64,000 nucleotides of DNA from Bordetella flabilis (GTDB lineage Bacteria > Pseudomonadota > Gammaproteobacteria > Burkholderiales > Burkholderiaceae_B): assembly GCF_001676725.1 (NCBI RefSeq), contig NZ_CP016172.1:3100001-3164000 (forward strand), written 5' to 3'. Numbering within the stretch: position 1 is the stretch's first letter; the number at the start of each line of letters is the position of its first letter. The position numbers and the translations under genes are program-made. Below are positions 35,011 through 43,495 of this stretch, one piece after another. The notes beneath the pieces are model-generated. The model saw nothing but the letters and a program-made list of their open reading frames with translations. It was not told the origin of the DNA and did no database searches.

Positions 35011-35988
35011 ATGGATATCGTACGTCGCCGCCTCAACGCGGCCGCGCTTGGCCTGGCCAGCGTCGCCCTCGCCCCACGGATTTCCTTCGCCGAGGACAAA
35101 TGGCCCTCCAAGCCCATCCGCGTCATCGTGCCTTTCGCTGCGGGTGGCGCCAATGACCTGCTGGGCCGCGCCGCCGCCGAAGGCATGGCCAAGGCGCTGG
35201 GCGCCAATGTCGTCGTCGAGAACAAGCCGGGCGCGGGCGCCGTCATCGGTACCGACTACGTGGCCCGCGCCGATAACGACGGCTATACCTTCCTGATCAG
35301 CGCCGCCGGCGTCATCTCCAACAGCATGATCCGCAAGGTGCACTACCAGGACAGCGACCTCGTCCCGGTGGTGATGGTCGGCCTGGCGCCGTCGGTCATC
35401 GTGGCCCCGGCCAATTCGCCGTACACGTCCCTGAAGGACTTCGTCGAGGCCTCCCGCAAAGGCGCGGGCCTGCATTTCGCCACCGCCGGCACCGGCAGCA
35501 CGCCGCACTTCGTCGAAGGCATCCTGACGACCAAGTATGGCGCCAAGCTGGACCTCGTTCCCTACAAGAGCGGCTCGGAGTCGGTCTCCGCCGTCATCGG
35601 CAACCAGGTGGACGCCACATCCGAAGCCAGCATCGTCGTGCTGCCCATGATCCGCTCGGGCAAGCTGAAGGCGCTGGCCTGCACGTGGTCGGAGCGGATC
35701 GCGGCCTATCCCGAATTGAGCACCGCCGCCGAGCAGGGCTTTCCCGACATCAAGATCGCCCACTGGGCCGGCGTGCATGCCCCCAAGGGTACGCCGGACG
35801 TCATCCTGGACAAGGTCGCGGCCGCGGTGGACCAGGCCATGAAGGACCCCGCCAACGTCCAGAAGCTTACCGCCCTGGGGATCGAACCCGTCGGCGGTAC
35901 GCGCGCCTCGTTCGCGAAATTCTGCGACGAAGAACGGGCGCGTCTGGGCGCCGTCGTCAAGGCCACCGGAATGCGGCAGGAAAGCTGA
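35011..35988 (+). CDS. Bug/TctC family receptor
   Basis: 325 residues from the ATG at 35011, with GGAGC upstream. A basic N-terminus with MDIVRRRLNAAALG is followed by a hydrophobic stretch and cleavage near SFAED (residue 28), then WPSKPIRVIVPFAAGGANDLLGR. ENKPGAGAVIGTDYVARADNDGYT and LVPYKSGSES complete the Bug pattern. It stands alone between a hairpin and the convergent acyl-CoA ligase gene, with a 182-base upstream gap for its own promoter. The ligand is unknown. Confidence 0.93.
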   Translation: MDIVRRRLNAAALGLASVALAPRISFAEDKWPSKPIRVIVPFAAGGANDLLGRAAAEGMAKALGANVVVENKPGAGAVIGTDYVARADNDGYTFLISAAGVISNSMIRKVHYQDSDLVPVVMVGLAPSVIVAPANSPYTSLKDFVEASRKGAGLHFATAGTGSTPHFVEGILTTKYGAKLDLVPYKSGSESVSAVIGNQVDATSEASIVVLPMIRSGKLKALACTWSERIAAYPELSTAAEQGFPDIKIAHWAGVHAPKGTPDVILDKVAAAVDQAMKDPANVQKLTALGIEPVGGTRASFAKFCDEERARLGAVVKATGMRQES

Positions 35989-36004
35989 TGGGCGGGCGCG
36001 GGGT

Positions 36005-36025
36005 GCCACGGCGCCCCGTCGTGGC
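36005..36025. terminator. Hairpin between convergent Bug and acyl-CoA ligase genes
   Basis: GCCACGGCG pairs with CGTCGTGGC (one G-T pair) across a 3-base loop, in the 117-base gap between convergent genes. GC-rich, without a T run. Confidence 0.35.
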
Positions 36026-36105
36026 GGCGGGGCCGCTGCCACGATACGCATCATCGGTGCGGCGGCGTCGGGCGGCCGACCGCGTCGCGCCGTGGCCTTG
36101 CGCGC

Positions 36106-38052
36106 TCAAGACTGCCGAATGACGTACGGAATGGCGTATCGCGAAAGGATTTCCTCCGCCTGCCGATACGCCTCGCCGGTGCCTCCGCGCAGATCGAGGG
36201 TCAGCTTCAGGCCGCTGCCGCCCGTATTCGCCACATCGAGTTCCCACGCACACGCGACCGGCTGCAAGACCTGGTCGAAGACGCGCCTGGCGGCGTCAAC
36301 CTGCAGGATGTGCTTGATGGGCTTGCCCACCGCCGTGAGCGGCAGCTTGTCGAGGACGATGATTTCCTTCGGCACGGCAGGACGCTCCGGAATGCGGTCG
36401 GCGGCGTAGCGCAGCAAACCCTCGGCGGTGACCTGGGCGCCTGGATGCAATTCCACGTAGGCGATCGGCAGTTCCCCGGCGTGCGCGTCCGGCTTGCCGA
36501 CCGCGGCGGCCTGCGCCACCCAGGGCGATTGCAGCAATGCGTCCTCGATCAGGCCCGGTTCGATGTTGTGGCCGCCGCGAATGATCAGGTCCTTCTGGCG
36601 ACCGCTGATGCGCAAGTAGCCGTCGTCGTCCATGCAGCCCAGGTCTCCGGTCACCAGGAAGCCATCGGGGCGGAACACCCCGCGATCCTGCGCCGGGTCC
36701 AGGTATCCCGCCGCCACGCCGGGACTGCGCACCAGCACCATCCCGATTTCACCGGGCGCGCAATCGCCCAGGATTTCGCCGTCCTTGTCCAAGCGGACGA
36801 TCCGTACCGTCGTGTAGGGCACGCGCAGTCCTGAACAGCCGCGCCGGATCTCGCCGTCGCGCGGATCAACCGCGACGTGGCTGGTGTTCTCGGTCAGGCC
36901 GTATGTCTGCAGGGTGCGGGCCCCCGTAATCGCGCGGATGCGCTCCTGGATGGCCGGGGCCATCGCGGTGGACCCCGTGGCGAAATAGGGGCGCAGCGAG
37001 GAGATATCCTCCGTGGTGGGCGGGTTCTTGGCCAGCACCGACAAGGTCGTCGGCACGCCGGAAATCTGCGTGATACCGAAGCGCTCCACATAGCGCCAGT
37101 AGTTGGCGATGTAGGTCTTGTCGCGCGCGCCGTGCATGCTCGGAATGACGGTCGTGTTGCCGTCGGCCGTGCAGACCAGGCCGCGCACCAGCAGGCCGCC
37201 GATATGGAACAGCGGCGTGTCCGACAGAATCACATCGTCGGGCGTGAAAGCCAGGCATGCATTGGCGGCCCATTGCCGGAATACCATGCCGCCGTGCGTC
37301 ACCTTGACGATCTTGGGATGGCCCGTCGTGCCACCGGAATGGACGTAGCAGGCAACGGTATCGCGCTGCGCCGTGGGACGCGCGAACGAAAGGCCGTCCC
37401 CGGCATGGCGGGCGGCCTCGGTCAGCAGGTCGCCTGCATGCGGTTCGGCGAAGGGATCGTGCAGCGTGAGCAGCACGCATGGCCGTCCGAGCTTGGCCAC
37501 GGCCGCATTGACGTTCTCCCAGATGGAGAAACCTGGCGTAGGGCCCAGCGCGACGATCGTCTTCGCGCCGGAGCGGCCGATCAGGTCCGCCAGCGCATCT
37601 CCGCTCAGCATCCAATTGATGGGGAAAGGACGCGCCGCCAGCAGGCCGCCGATGAACAGCGCGAAAAGCGCGGGCACGGTCGGACTGACGATGGCCACCG
37701 CATCCTCGGGCCCGACGCCGTGGGCGCGCAGCATGTTGGCGATGCGCAGGGCATGCCGCTCCAGGTCGGCGAACGACCAGGTCAACAGCTTGCCATCCGG
37801 ATCGCCGTTGTCGGTGGCGTGCAGGGCGGGACGCTGCGGGTCGTTGCGGCAGCCATCGAGCAGGTTCATGGCAAAGTCCCAGCGCGTGATGCGCTGCTCG
37901 ATCGGAATTTGCTCGATCGCCAGGACGTCGGCCATCGAGCGCAGCGGCGGGTACCGCCGCGCAGGGACGCTGCCCTCCGGTCCGATGTCGGGAGCGGCGG
38001 CCTGGGCCTGGACTGCAGCTTGGGCTTGCGATGCGGTGGACATGGCGGTCAT
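36106..38052 (-). CDS. AMP-dependent acyl-CoA synthetase/ligase
   Basis: 648 residues from the ATG at 38052, which overlaps the stop of the CitE-like gene by four bases. ANL superfamily: P-loop HSGGTTGHPKIVKVTHGG (about 238-255), LQTYGLTE near 390, TGDLGCMDDDGYLRISGRQKD, and LPLTAVGKPIKHILQ with the catalytic A10 lysine. The N-terminal 30 residues are Ala/Gln-rich and the C-terminus has a further about 60 residues beyond the usual end. It activates a carboxylic acid to its CoA thioester. Last gene of the minus operon under the TetR operators. Confidence 0.9.
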   Translation of the reverse strand: MTAMSTASQAQAAVQAQAAAPDIGPEGSVPARRYPPLRSMADVLAIEQIPIEQRITRWDFAMNLLDGCRNDPQRPALHATDNGDPDGKLLTWSFADLERHALRIANMLRAHGVGPEDAVAIVSPTVPALFALFIGGLLAARPFPINWMLSGDALADLIGRSGAKTIVALGPTPGFSIWENVNAAVAKLGRPCVLLTLHDPFAEPHAGDLLTEAARHAGDGLSFARPTAQRDTVACYVHSGGTTGHPKIVKVTHGGMVFRQWAANACLAFTPDDVILSDTPLFHIGGLLVRGLVCTADGNTTVIPSMHGARDKTYIANYWRYVERFGITQISGVPTTLSVLAKNPPTTEDISSLRPYFATGSTAMAPAIQERIRAITGARTLQTYGLTENTSHVAVDPRDGEIRRGCSGLRVPYTTVRIVRLDKDGEILGDCAPGEIGMVLVRSPGVAAGYLDPAQDRGVFRPDGFLVTGDLGCMDDDGYLRISGRQKDLIIRGGHNIEPGLIEDALLQSPWVAQAAAVGKPDAHAGELPIAYVELHPGAQVTAEGLLRYAADRIPERPAVPKEIIVLDKLPLTAVGKPIKHILQVDAARRVFDQVLQPVACAWELDVANTGGSGLKLTLDLRGGTGEAYRQAEEILSRYAIPYVIRQS

Positions 38053-38942
38053 CGTCCCGCCAGAGCCAGCGTACGCTCCGCCAGCCGCGCATTGGCATAG
38101 TCCACCATCATGCCGCGATACCTGACGGCGCCCAGGCCGCGCGCTTCGCCCTCCCGGAAAGCGGCCAGCAGGCCGCGCGCATGCTCGATTTCCTGCGCGC
38201 TGGGGGTGAACACCTCGTGCATCACGGGCACCTGGGAAGGATGGATGGCCATCTTGCCGGCGCAGCCCAGTTCGCGCGCCAGCAGGCATTCGGCGCGCAG
38301 CGCATCCAGGTCCTGCAGGTTCATGAAGACGCCGTCGACGATCCATTCGATGCCGGCGGCGCGCGCGTCCACCACCATCTTGCCGCGGGGATAGGCCAGC
38401 GCGAGGCTATGCGGTGTCCATCGGCCGCCCAGGTCGACCATGAAGTCGCCCTCTTCCGCACTGGCCAGCGCCACGCCTCCGACGCGGGGGGTGGCGACGC
38501 AGAGGTCGTAGGTATTGCGCAAGCCCAGGCAAGTCTCGATGAGAGGCACAATGTCCAGCCGGTTCGCCGGCAGGCCGTGCCCGGTTTCGAGTTCAGCCAA
38601 TACCGCTGCCACGGCGAGCAGGTCGTCGGGCCGTTCCGCCTTGGGCACCACCACGCCCATGACCTGCGTCAGGTCGCCGGCCATCTTCAGGATCGCCAGA
38701 TCGCTGGCGAAATCGCCCGCGCGGGGATTATGGATGCGCAAGTAGGTCGGCTTCTTCAGGCCTTGCGCCAGCACCGTGGCCACGTTCGCGCGCGCCTCGT
38801 CCTTGGCATTCGCCGCGACCGAGTCCTCCAGGTCGAAGATCAGCGCGTCGGCCTCACCGCCCTGCGCTTTGATCAGGAGTTCGGGGCGGCTGCCGGGCGC
38901 GAACAGCAAGGTACGGTACATCTTCCGGGTGGATGCGGTCAT
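38049..38942 (-). CDS. HpcH/HpaI aldolase/citrate lyase beta-like (CitE-like) protein
   Basis: 297 residues. ALIFDLEDSVAANAKDEAR is the N-terminal CitE signature, followed by RIHNPRAGDF and VPLIETCLGLRN, holding the substrate-binding Arg and the metal-binding Glu. A family of CoA-dependent lyases acts on malyl-CoA, citramalyl-CoA or beta-methylmalyl-CoA. No CitD/CitF genes are nearby, so it is not part of citrate lyase. It sits between an enoyl-CoA hydratase and an acyl-CoA ligase gene, suggesting carbon-carbon cleavage of a 3-hydroxyacyl-CoA. The ATG lies 31 bases after the hydratase stop. Confidence 0.87.
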   Translation of the reverse strand: MTASTRKMYRTLLFAPGSRPELLIKAQGGEADALIFDLEDSVAANAKDEARANVATVLAQGLKKPTYLRIHNPRAGDFASDLAILKMAGDLTQVMGVVVPKAERPDDLLAVAAVLAELETGHGLPANRLDIVPLIETCLGLRNTYDLCVATPRVGGVALASAEEGDFMVDLGGRWTPHSLALAYPRGKMVVDARAAGIEWIVDGVFMNLQDLDALRAECLLARELGCAGKMAIHPSQVPVMHEVFTPSAQEIEHARGLLAAFREGEARGLGAVRYRGMMVDYANARLAERTLALAGR

Positions 38943-38973
38943 GGCGTGCTATCGAGGTTGGACAAAGCGAGGG

Positions 38974-39768
38974 TCAGCGGCCCTGCCATACGGGTGGGCG
39001 TTTTTCCAGGAAGGCACGCGGGCCTTCCCGGGCGTCTTCGGTGGTGTAGAGAAAGGCCGCGAGATCCTGTTCCAGGCGCAAGGCATCCTGCAGCGACATC
39101 TCGGCGCCGCGCACCACGGCGGCCTTCGCGGTCCGCACGGCGACCGGCGCATTCCCGGCCATTTCCTGGGCCAGCGCCACGGCGCGGTCCAGCAGTTCGG
39201 CTTCCCCCACGACGTATTCGACGAGGCCCAGGGCCAGCGCCCGGGCAGCGTCAACAGTGCGACCGGTGAGGATCATCTCCAATGCGTGCGGCGTCCCGAT
39301 GCGGCGCGACAGGCGTTGCGTGGCCCCATTGCCGGGCATCAGGCCGCGCTTGATCTCCGCGCAGGAAAACGCCGCAGTGTCGGCGGCGAATATGAGATCA
39401 CACTGCAATGCCAACTCCACGCCGCCGCCGATCGCCTGGCCATTGACCGCCGCGATAACGGGTTTGTCGAACGTCGCGATGCCTTCGTGCTGTTCGGCAC
39501 GCAAGCGCTTCAATTCCGCGACCGGCAGCTCCGCGCTGAGCCTGGCGAACTCCCGCAGGTCCATGCCGGCGCAAAAAGCGCGCGAACCGCTGCCCGTCAG
39601 CACCGCGGCGCCCAACGCCGGGTCGCGCCCTATCGCCGCGAAGGCGTGGCGCAACTCCTCGCGCATCCGCATGCTGATCGCGTTCATCGCTGCGGGGCGG
39701 TTCAATGCAACCACGGCGACCTGCCCTTGTCGCGTCACGATGATCGTCTCGTATGAAGCTGAGGTCAT
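38974..39768 (-). CDS. Enoyl-CoA hydratase/isomerase
   Basis: 264 residues. Crotonase fold with the oxyanion-hole motif SRAFCAGMDLREF near residue 63 and NGQAIGGGVELALQCDLIFA, which keeps the first catalytic Glu; CAEIKRGLMPGNGATQRL keeps the second. This is a complete, probably active hydratase. First gene of the minus operon that continues with CitE-like and acyl-CoA ligase genes. Two TetR-type operators lie in the divergent gap upstream. Confidence 0.9.
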   Translation of the reverse strand: MTSASYETIIVTRQGQVAVVALNRPAAMNAISMRMREELRHAFAAIGRDPALGAAVLTGSGSRAFCAGMDLREFARLSAELPVAELKRLRAEQHEGIATFDKPVIAAVNGQAIGGGVELALQCDLIFAADTAAFSCAEIKRGLMPGNGATQRLSRRIGTPHALEMILTGRTVDAARALALGLVEYVVGEAELLDRAVALAQEMAGNAPVAVRTAKAAVVRGAEMSLQDALRLEQDLAAFLYTTEDAREGPRAFLEKRPPVWQGR

Positions 39769-39830
39769 AAGGCAGGGCGACGTGGCGCCGATGCGGAACG
39801 TTAGAATGGCGCGCGCTGCACGCGCACGAT

Positions 39831-39846
39831 TTAATCGACTGATTGA
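39831..39846. promoter_or_regulatory. TetR operator, site 1
   Basis: TTAATCGACTGATTGA, fitting T[CTG]AATC-N4-GATT[GCA]A with one mismatch between its halves. It lies 62 bases before the enoyl-CoA hydratase start in the divergent gap, suited to control the minus operon. Confidence 0.7.
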
Positions 39847-39870
39847 ATGTACGTGAGGCCCATCGAGAAG

Positions 39871-39886
39871 TCAATCAAGCGATTGA
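39871..39886. promoter_or_regulatory. TetR operator, site 2
   Basis: TCAATCAAGCGATTGA is a perfect inverted repeat with a 4-base centre. It begins exactly 40 bases after site 1 and lies next to a possible -35 (TTAAAA, 39887-39892) and -10 (TACAAT, 39911-39916) for the TetR gene, consistent with autoregulation. Confidence 0.75.
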
Positions 39887-39935
39887 TTAAAACGCGCAAG
39901 ACTTATCTCTTACAATCAAGGCCCTACCCCTATCT

Positions 39936-40598
39936 ATGCAAGCCATGGCGAAAGCGAGCAAGGCCACCAAGGCCGTTGAGATCGAAGCGAGCACACCCGA
40001 ACGCATCCTGCTGGCGGCGGAACGCCTGTTCAGCGAGCGCGCCATCGGCGATGTCAGCCTGCGCGAAATCACGGCAGCCGCCGGCGTCAACAGCGCGGCC
40101 GCCCACTATCACTTCGGGTCCAAGGACGCGGTGCTCGACGAGCTCTTCGCGCTGCGTGCGCGCCCCATCGCGGAGCAGCGCGAACGCTTGCTCGGCCAGG
40201 TCAAGGTCGACCGGCAGGGACGACCGGTGCTTGAGGAAATATTGCGCGCCTTCCTGCGCCCGGCGCTGGACATCATGCGCACGCCGGAAGGTCTTGCCTT
40301 CACCATGCTGCGGGCGCGCATGGTGTTCGAACGCGAGGAAGTCAAGCGCAAGGTCCTAGGAAGGGCCTTCAACCAGACCAACAAGATGGCCCTCGACGCC
40401 CTGGCCAAGGCCTTGCCCAAGCTGTCGCAACACGAGCTGTACTGGCGCTTCCATTTCTTGCTGGGCACCATGGTCTACACGATGGCCAAGCCCGGCCGGA
40501 TCGAAGCGATATCGCATGGCGAAATCGATACCTCCGACCCGGAGGCGGCGCTGGAGCACATGGTGCGTTTCGCCGCGGCGGGCTTCAGGGCCCCCTAG
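39936..40598 (+). CDS. TetR/AcrR family transcriptional regulator
   Basis: 220 residues from the ATG at 39936; no clear Shine-Dalgarno, and a second in-frame ATG is at 39945. A 17-residue basic leader precedes the helix-turn-helix TPERILLAAERLFSERAI, then LREITAAAGVNSAAAHYHFGSK, and an all-helical ligand domain follows. The tail is about average in length. It is divergent from an acyl-CoA operon, and the same 16-bp palindrome occurs at three nearby promoters, so it is probably a repressor released by an acyl-CoA or its acid. It may be compared with fatty-acid and aryl-CoA repressors of the family. Confidence 0.9.
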   Translation: MQAMAKASKATKAVEIEASTPERILLAAERLFSERAIGDVSLREITAAAGVNSAAAHYHFGSKDAVLDELFALRARPIAEQRERLLGQVKVDRQGRPVLEEILRAFLRPALDIMRTPEGLAFTMLRARMVFEREEVKRKVLGRAFNQTNKMALDALAKALPKLSQHELYWRFHFLLGTMVYTMAKPGRIEAISHGEIDTSDPEAALEHMVRFAAAGFRAP

Positions 40599-40627
40599 GG
40601 CCCGTGCATGTTCCGGCATCCGCGGCC

Positions 40628-41608
40628 CTAGTCCAGCTTCAGGTTCGCCTGCTTGACGATGCCGGCCCACTGCTGCAATTCGCTGTGTATGCGCGCGGCC
40701 ATCTCGCCCGGGGTGGAGCCCACCGGCTCATAACCCAGCTCCTGGATGCGCTTCTGCATCTCCGGCGCGTGAATCACCTTCACCATGGCCGCATTCAGCT
40801 GGCGCACGATCGCGTCGGGCGTCCCGGCCGGCGCCCATAGGCCCTGCCAGCCTGTCATTTCATAACCTGGAACCGTCTCCGCGACGGTCGGCACGTCGGG
40901 CAGTACGGCCAGGCGTCGCGGCGAACTGACCGCCAGGACTTTGACCTTGCCGGACTTCACCAGTCCGATCGAGGCGGCGACGGGGTCCAGTTTCAGCTGC
41001 ACGACGTTGGCCAGCAGGTCCGGCGTGGTGTTGCTGCGATAAGGCACATGCGTCATGCGCGTGCCCGTCATCCGCTCCAGCAACAGCCCGCCCAGGTGCG
41101 CGGCGGAGCCGGGGCCGGTGGATGCGTAGTTGACGCTACCCGGCCTGGCCCGGTTCAACGCGATCAGCTCCGCGATGCTCGACGGCCCGAAACTTTCGTT
41201 CGCGATCCACATATAGCCCAGGTTCAGTGTCAGGCCGATCGGGGCGAGATCGCGCTCGGGCTGGTACGGCAGGTCCTTGTAGAGCGGCGGGTTCATCGTC
41301 GCGATCTGGTTGAACCCATACAACAGCGTATAGCCATCCGGGGTGGCCTGCGCCACCTTGTTCGTGCCCACGATACCGGCCGCGCCGGGCAGCGTCTCCA
41401 CCACCATGGCCTGACCCAGTTCCTTGCCGAGCGCCGCGCACACGATGCGGGCCAGCACATCCGGGCTGCCACCGGGAGAACTCGGCACGATGACGCGGAT
41501 GGGCCTGGAGGGATAGGCGTCGGCGCGCGCGTCCGCGGGGCCCAGGCCCAGCGCCGCGCAGAGCGCCAGGGCGAGCCCCGCGCCCAGGGTTTGCATGAAG
41601 GTCTTCAC
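40628..41608 (-). CDS. Bug/TctC family receptor
   Basis: 326 residues from a GTG at 41608 with AGGAG five bases upstream; the in-frame ATG at 41596 would shorten the signal peptide. Cleavage is expected after GPADARA (about 29). YPSRPIRVIVPSSPGGSPDVLAR and VPYRSNTTPDLL are Bug motifs. It is divergent from the enoyl-CoA hydratase pair across three TetR-type operators, hence probably co-regulated as the receptor for the acid degraded by this locus. Confidence 0.92.
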   Translation of the reverse strand: MKTFMQTLGAGLALALCAALGLGPADARADAYPSRPIRVIVPSSPGGSPDVLARIVCAALGKELGQAMVVETLPGAAGIVGTNKVAQATPDGYTLLYGFNQIATMNPPLYKDLPYQPERDLAPIGLTLNLGYMWIANESFGPSSIAELIALNRARPGSVNYASTGPGSAAHLGGLLLERMTGTRMTHVPYRSNTTPDLLANVVQLKLDPVAASIGLVKSGKVKVLAVSSPRRLAVLPDVPTVAETVPGYEMTGWQGLWAPAGTPDAIVRQLNAAMVKVIHAPEMQKRIQELGYEPVGSTPGEMAARIHSELQQWAGIVKQANLKLD

Positions 41609-41725
41609 AGGGTCTCCTCGCTTTTTTTGTGTGAGCGTCGGCGGCGGCACATGGCCGGACGCGCCGCGCGGGACCGTACGGCTCCGGCTCATGCCCGGTA
41701 GCGATCGGCCCAGCCGGATGGTAAT

Positions 41726-41775
41726 TCAATCATGTGATTCATTCAATCAACCGATTCAATCAATCATATGATTGA
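41726..41775. promoter_or_regulatory. Three tandem TetR operators, sites 3-5
   Basis: TCAATCATGTGATTCA (41726-41741), TCAATCAACCGATTCA (41743-41758) and TCAATCATATGATTGA (41760-41775) repeat with an exact 17-base step. The third is a perfect palindrome; the first two differ at one half-site base. They lie in the gap between the divergent Bug and crotonase-pair genes. A TATACA box at 41776-41781 abuts site 5. Confidence 0.8.
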
Positions 41776-41892
41776 TATACACTGGCCTGCCCTGCCGGTT
41801 CGCCCGGCGCGCCCCGGGGGCCGGTGATCCGGGTTTGTATTCCGCCTGTCCCGATCGCATGAAGGCCGCCCGTTTTCCACCTGGAGAAGTCC

Positions 41893-42723
41893 ATGCAATA
41901 CGCCCATGCAGGCGTCGACGCGCAAGCCTTGCAATGCATCGCCGCGACCGTGGATGAAGGCATCCTGACGATATGCCTACAGCGTCCGGAGGAAGGCAAC
42001 GCGATCAACCCGAGGATGTCCAGCGAACTCGACGCACTGCTGGCTCGCGTGGCGGCCGACGACGCCGTCCAGGTGGTGGTGCTGCGCGGCGCGGGCGCGG
42101 ATTTCTGCGTCGGCCTGGACCTTGGAGAGCCTGCGGCCCTGGCGGATCCGTCCGCGTCGCAGGCGCCGCGCGACACGCCCCATGGCTGGCGCACACGGAG
42201 CCTGCGCAAATTGCCCCAGCCGGTCATCGCCATGGTCCATGGACAATGCCTGGGAGACGCGCTGGCCATCCTGGAAGCCTGCGACATCGTCATGGCTGCG
42301 TCCGACGCCGTGTTCGGCGCCACGGGGCCGCGGGAGCACAGCGGCCTGAGCGGGGCCTCCGCGAAGGCGCTGCCCAGGGTCATGGCGCCCCGGGCGGCAC
42401 GCTATTTCCTGCTCACCACACAGCGTTTCGATGGCGAAGAAGCCGCGCGCAACGGCCTGGCGACGCGCAGCGTGCCACCCGCGCAACTTGAAGCCGCCAC
42501 GCACGAGCTGGCGCGCGAATTGGCGGGCAAGGACGCGATCGCGCTGCGATTTACCAAGGAAACACTGGATTGCGCCCCGTCGATGTCCTGGGACGCCGTC
42601 CTCAGCTATACCGCCGCGAAGCAGGCGGAACTCAAGGTATTGCAGGCGGGCCGTCCGTCGTCCCGGGCGGCCGCCGTCGAAAACTTCCTGGCCGGCAAAA
42701 GCAAGCCCGGACTGGGAGCTTAG
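41893..42723 (+). CDS. Crotonase-fold protein lacking the usual catalytic glutamates
   Basis: 276 residues. The fold is clear from LQRPEEGNAINPRM, GADFCVGLDLGE and MVHGQCLGDALAILEACDIVMA. Where hydratases have GGGxEL the glutamate is replaced (GDALAIL), and the second glutamate region reads GATGPREHSG without an aligned Glu. It may catalyse another reaction of the superfamily, or serve as partner of the neighbouring short crotonase, whose ATG lies 5 bases after this stop. The TetR operators upstream place it in the acyl-CoA regulon. The TATACA box is at 41776. Confidence 0.82.
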   Translation: MQYAHAGVDAQALQCIAATVDEGILTICLQRPEEGNAINPRMSSELDALLARVAADDAVQVVVLRGAGADFCVGLDLGEPAALADPSASQAPRDTPHGWRTRSLRKLPQPVIAMVHGQCLGDALAILEACDIVMAASDAVFGATGPREHSGLSGASAKALPRVMAPRAARYFLLTTQRFDGEEAARNGLATRSVPPAQLEAATHELARELAGKDAIALRFTKETLDCAPSMSWDAVLSYTAAKQAELKVLQAGRPSSRAAAVENFLAGKSKPGLGA

Positions 42724-42727
42724 CGCG

Positions 42728-43357
42728 ATGCTGCGGATCACCGATCTGGACGGCGGCGTGCGCTGCATCGGGCTCGACCGCCCCGCCAAGCGCAACGCCA
42801 TCGGCGTCGAACTGACGCTGGCGCTGGAAGACGTACTGCTCCGGACCCGGCAGCGCGGGGATATCGCGACCCTGGTGTTCCATGGCGTGGGCGCGCACTT
42901 CTGCGCCGGCATGGACATGAAGGATTTCTTCGACAGCTCCACGCGCACGCCGGAAGAACTGCGCCGCGCGCGGGCGGCGACGGAGAATTGGCGCACGCGG
43001 CTGCTGCGCACCATGCCGCAGACGATGATCAGCGCCGTGCAAGGCTATTGCCTGGGCGGCGCGATGCCCATACTGGAATCGTCGCACGTGGTCCTCGCGT
43101 CCGCGGATGCGCGCTTCGGTTTGCCGGAGATCAACTTCGGCTTCGTGCCCGGCGGGCAAATCATCAAATCCGCATCGAACGTGATGACAACCCGCGGACT
43201 GCGATATGCGGCCCTGACCGGACGCCCATTCGACGCGCGGCAGGCCCTGCGGTGGGGCCTGGTCACACGCGTCGTCGACAGCGATCCCTACGCGGAAGCG
43301 TGTCGCGTTGCCAGCGGCCTGCGCGCCGGAAACTCGCGAATCCGCGCCGATGTTTGA
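42728..43357 (+). CDS. Short crotonase, hydroxycinnamoyl-CoA hydratase-lyase-like
   Basis: 209 residues, about 50 shorter than usual, so the C-terminal helical trimerisation part is mostly absent. DRPAKRNAIGVEL, GAHFCAGMDMKDFF, QGYCLGGAMPILESSHVV and FGLPEINFGFVPGG are recognisable. The first catalytic Glu is replaced (AMPIL), as in hydroxycinnamoyl-CoA hydratase-lyases, while the second (PEINFG) is kept. No frameshift restoring a longer end was seen. It probably works with the preceding protein. Similarity to lyases of feruloyl-CoA suggests an aromatic or branched acyl-CoA substrate, which is inference. Confidence 0.78.
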   Translation: MLRITDLDGGVRCIGLDRPAKRNAIGVELTLALEDVLLRTRQRGDIATLVFHGVGAHFCAGMDMKDFFDSSTRTPEELRRARAATENWRTRLLRTMPQTMISAVQGYCLGGAMPILESSHVVLASADARFGLPEINFGFVPGGQIIKSASNVMTTRGLRYAALTGRPFDARQALRWGLVTRVVDSDPYAEACRVASGLRAGNSRIRADV

Positions 43358-43383
43358 CCGCCGCAAGGGATGAACTGTATGAT

Positions 43384-43412
43384 TGAATCGATTGATTAAA
43401 TCACTTAATTGA
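43384..43412. promoter_or_regulatory. TetR operators, sites 6-7
   Basis: TGAATCGATTGATTAA (43384-43399) and the overlapping, weaker TAAATCACTTAATTGA (43397-43412) fit the pattern of the other sites. They stand in the 138-base gap before the acyl-CoA dehydrogenase gene. Confidence 0.6.
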
Positions 43413-43495
43413 ATATACGGATTGCCGCGCGGCCGCCCCTTGTCCGCATGCGGCGCGCCGTTCCAACGACTCCCTTTCTGCAAGGAACCGCTGGC

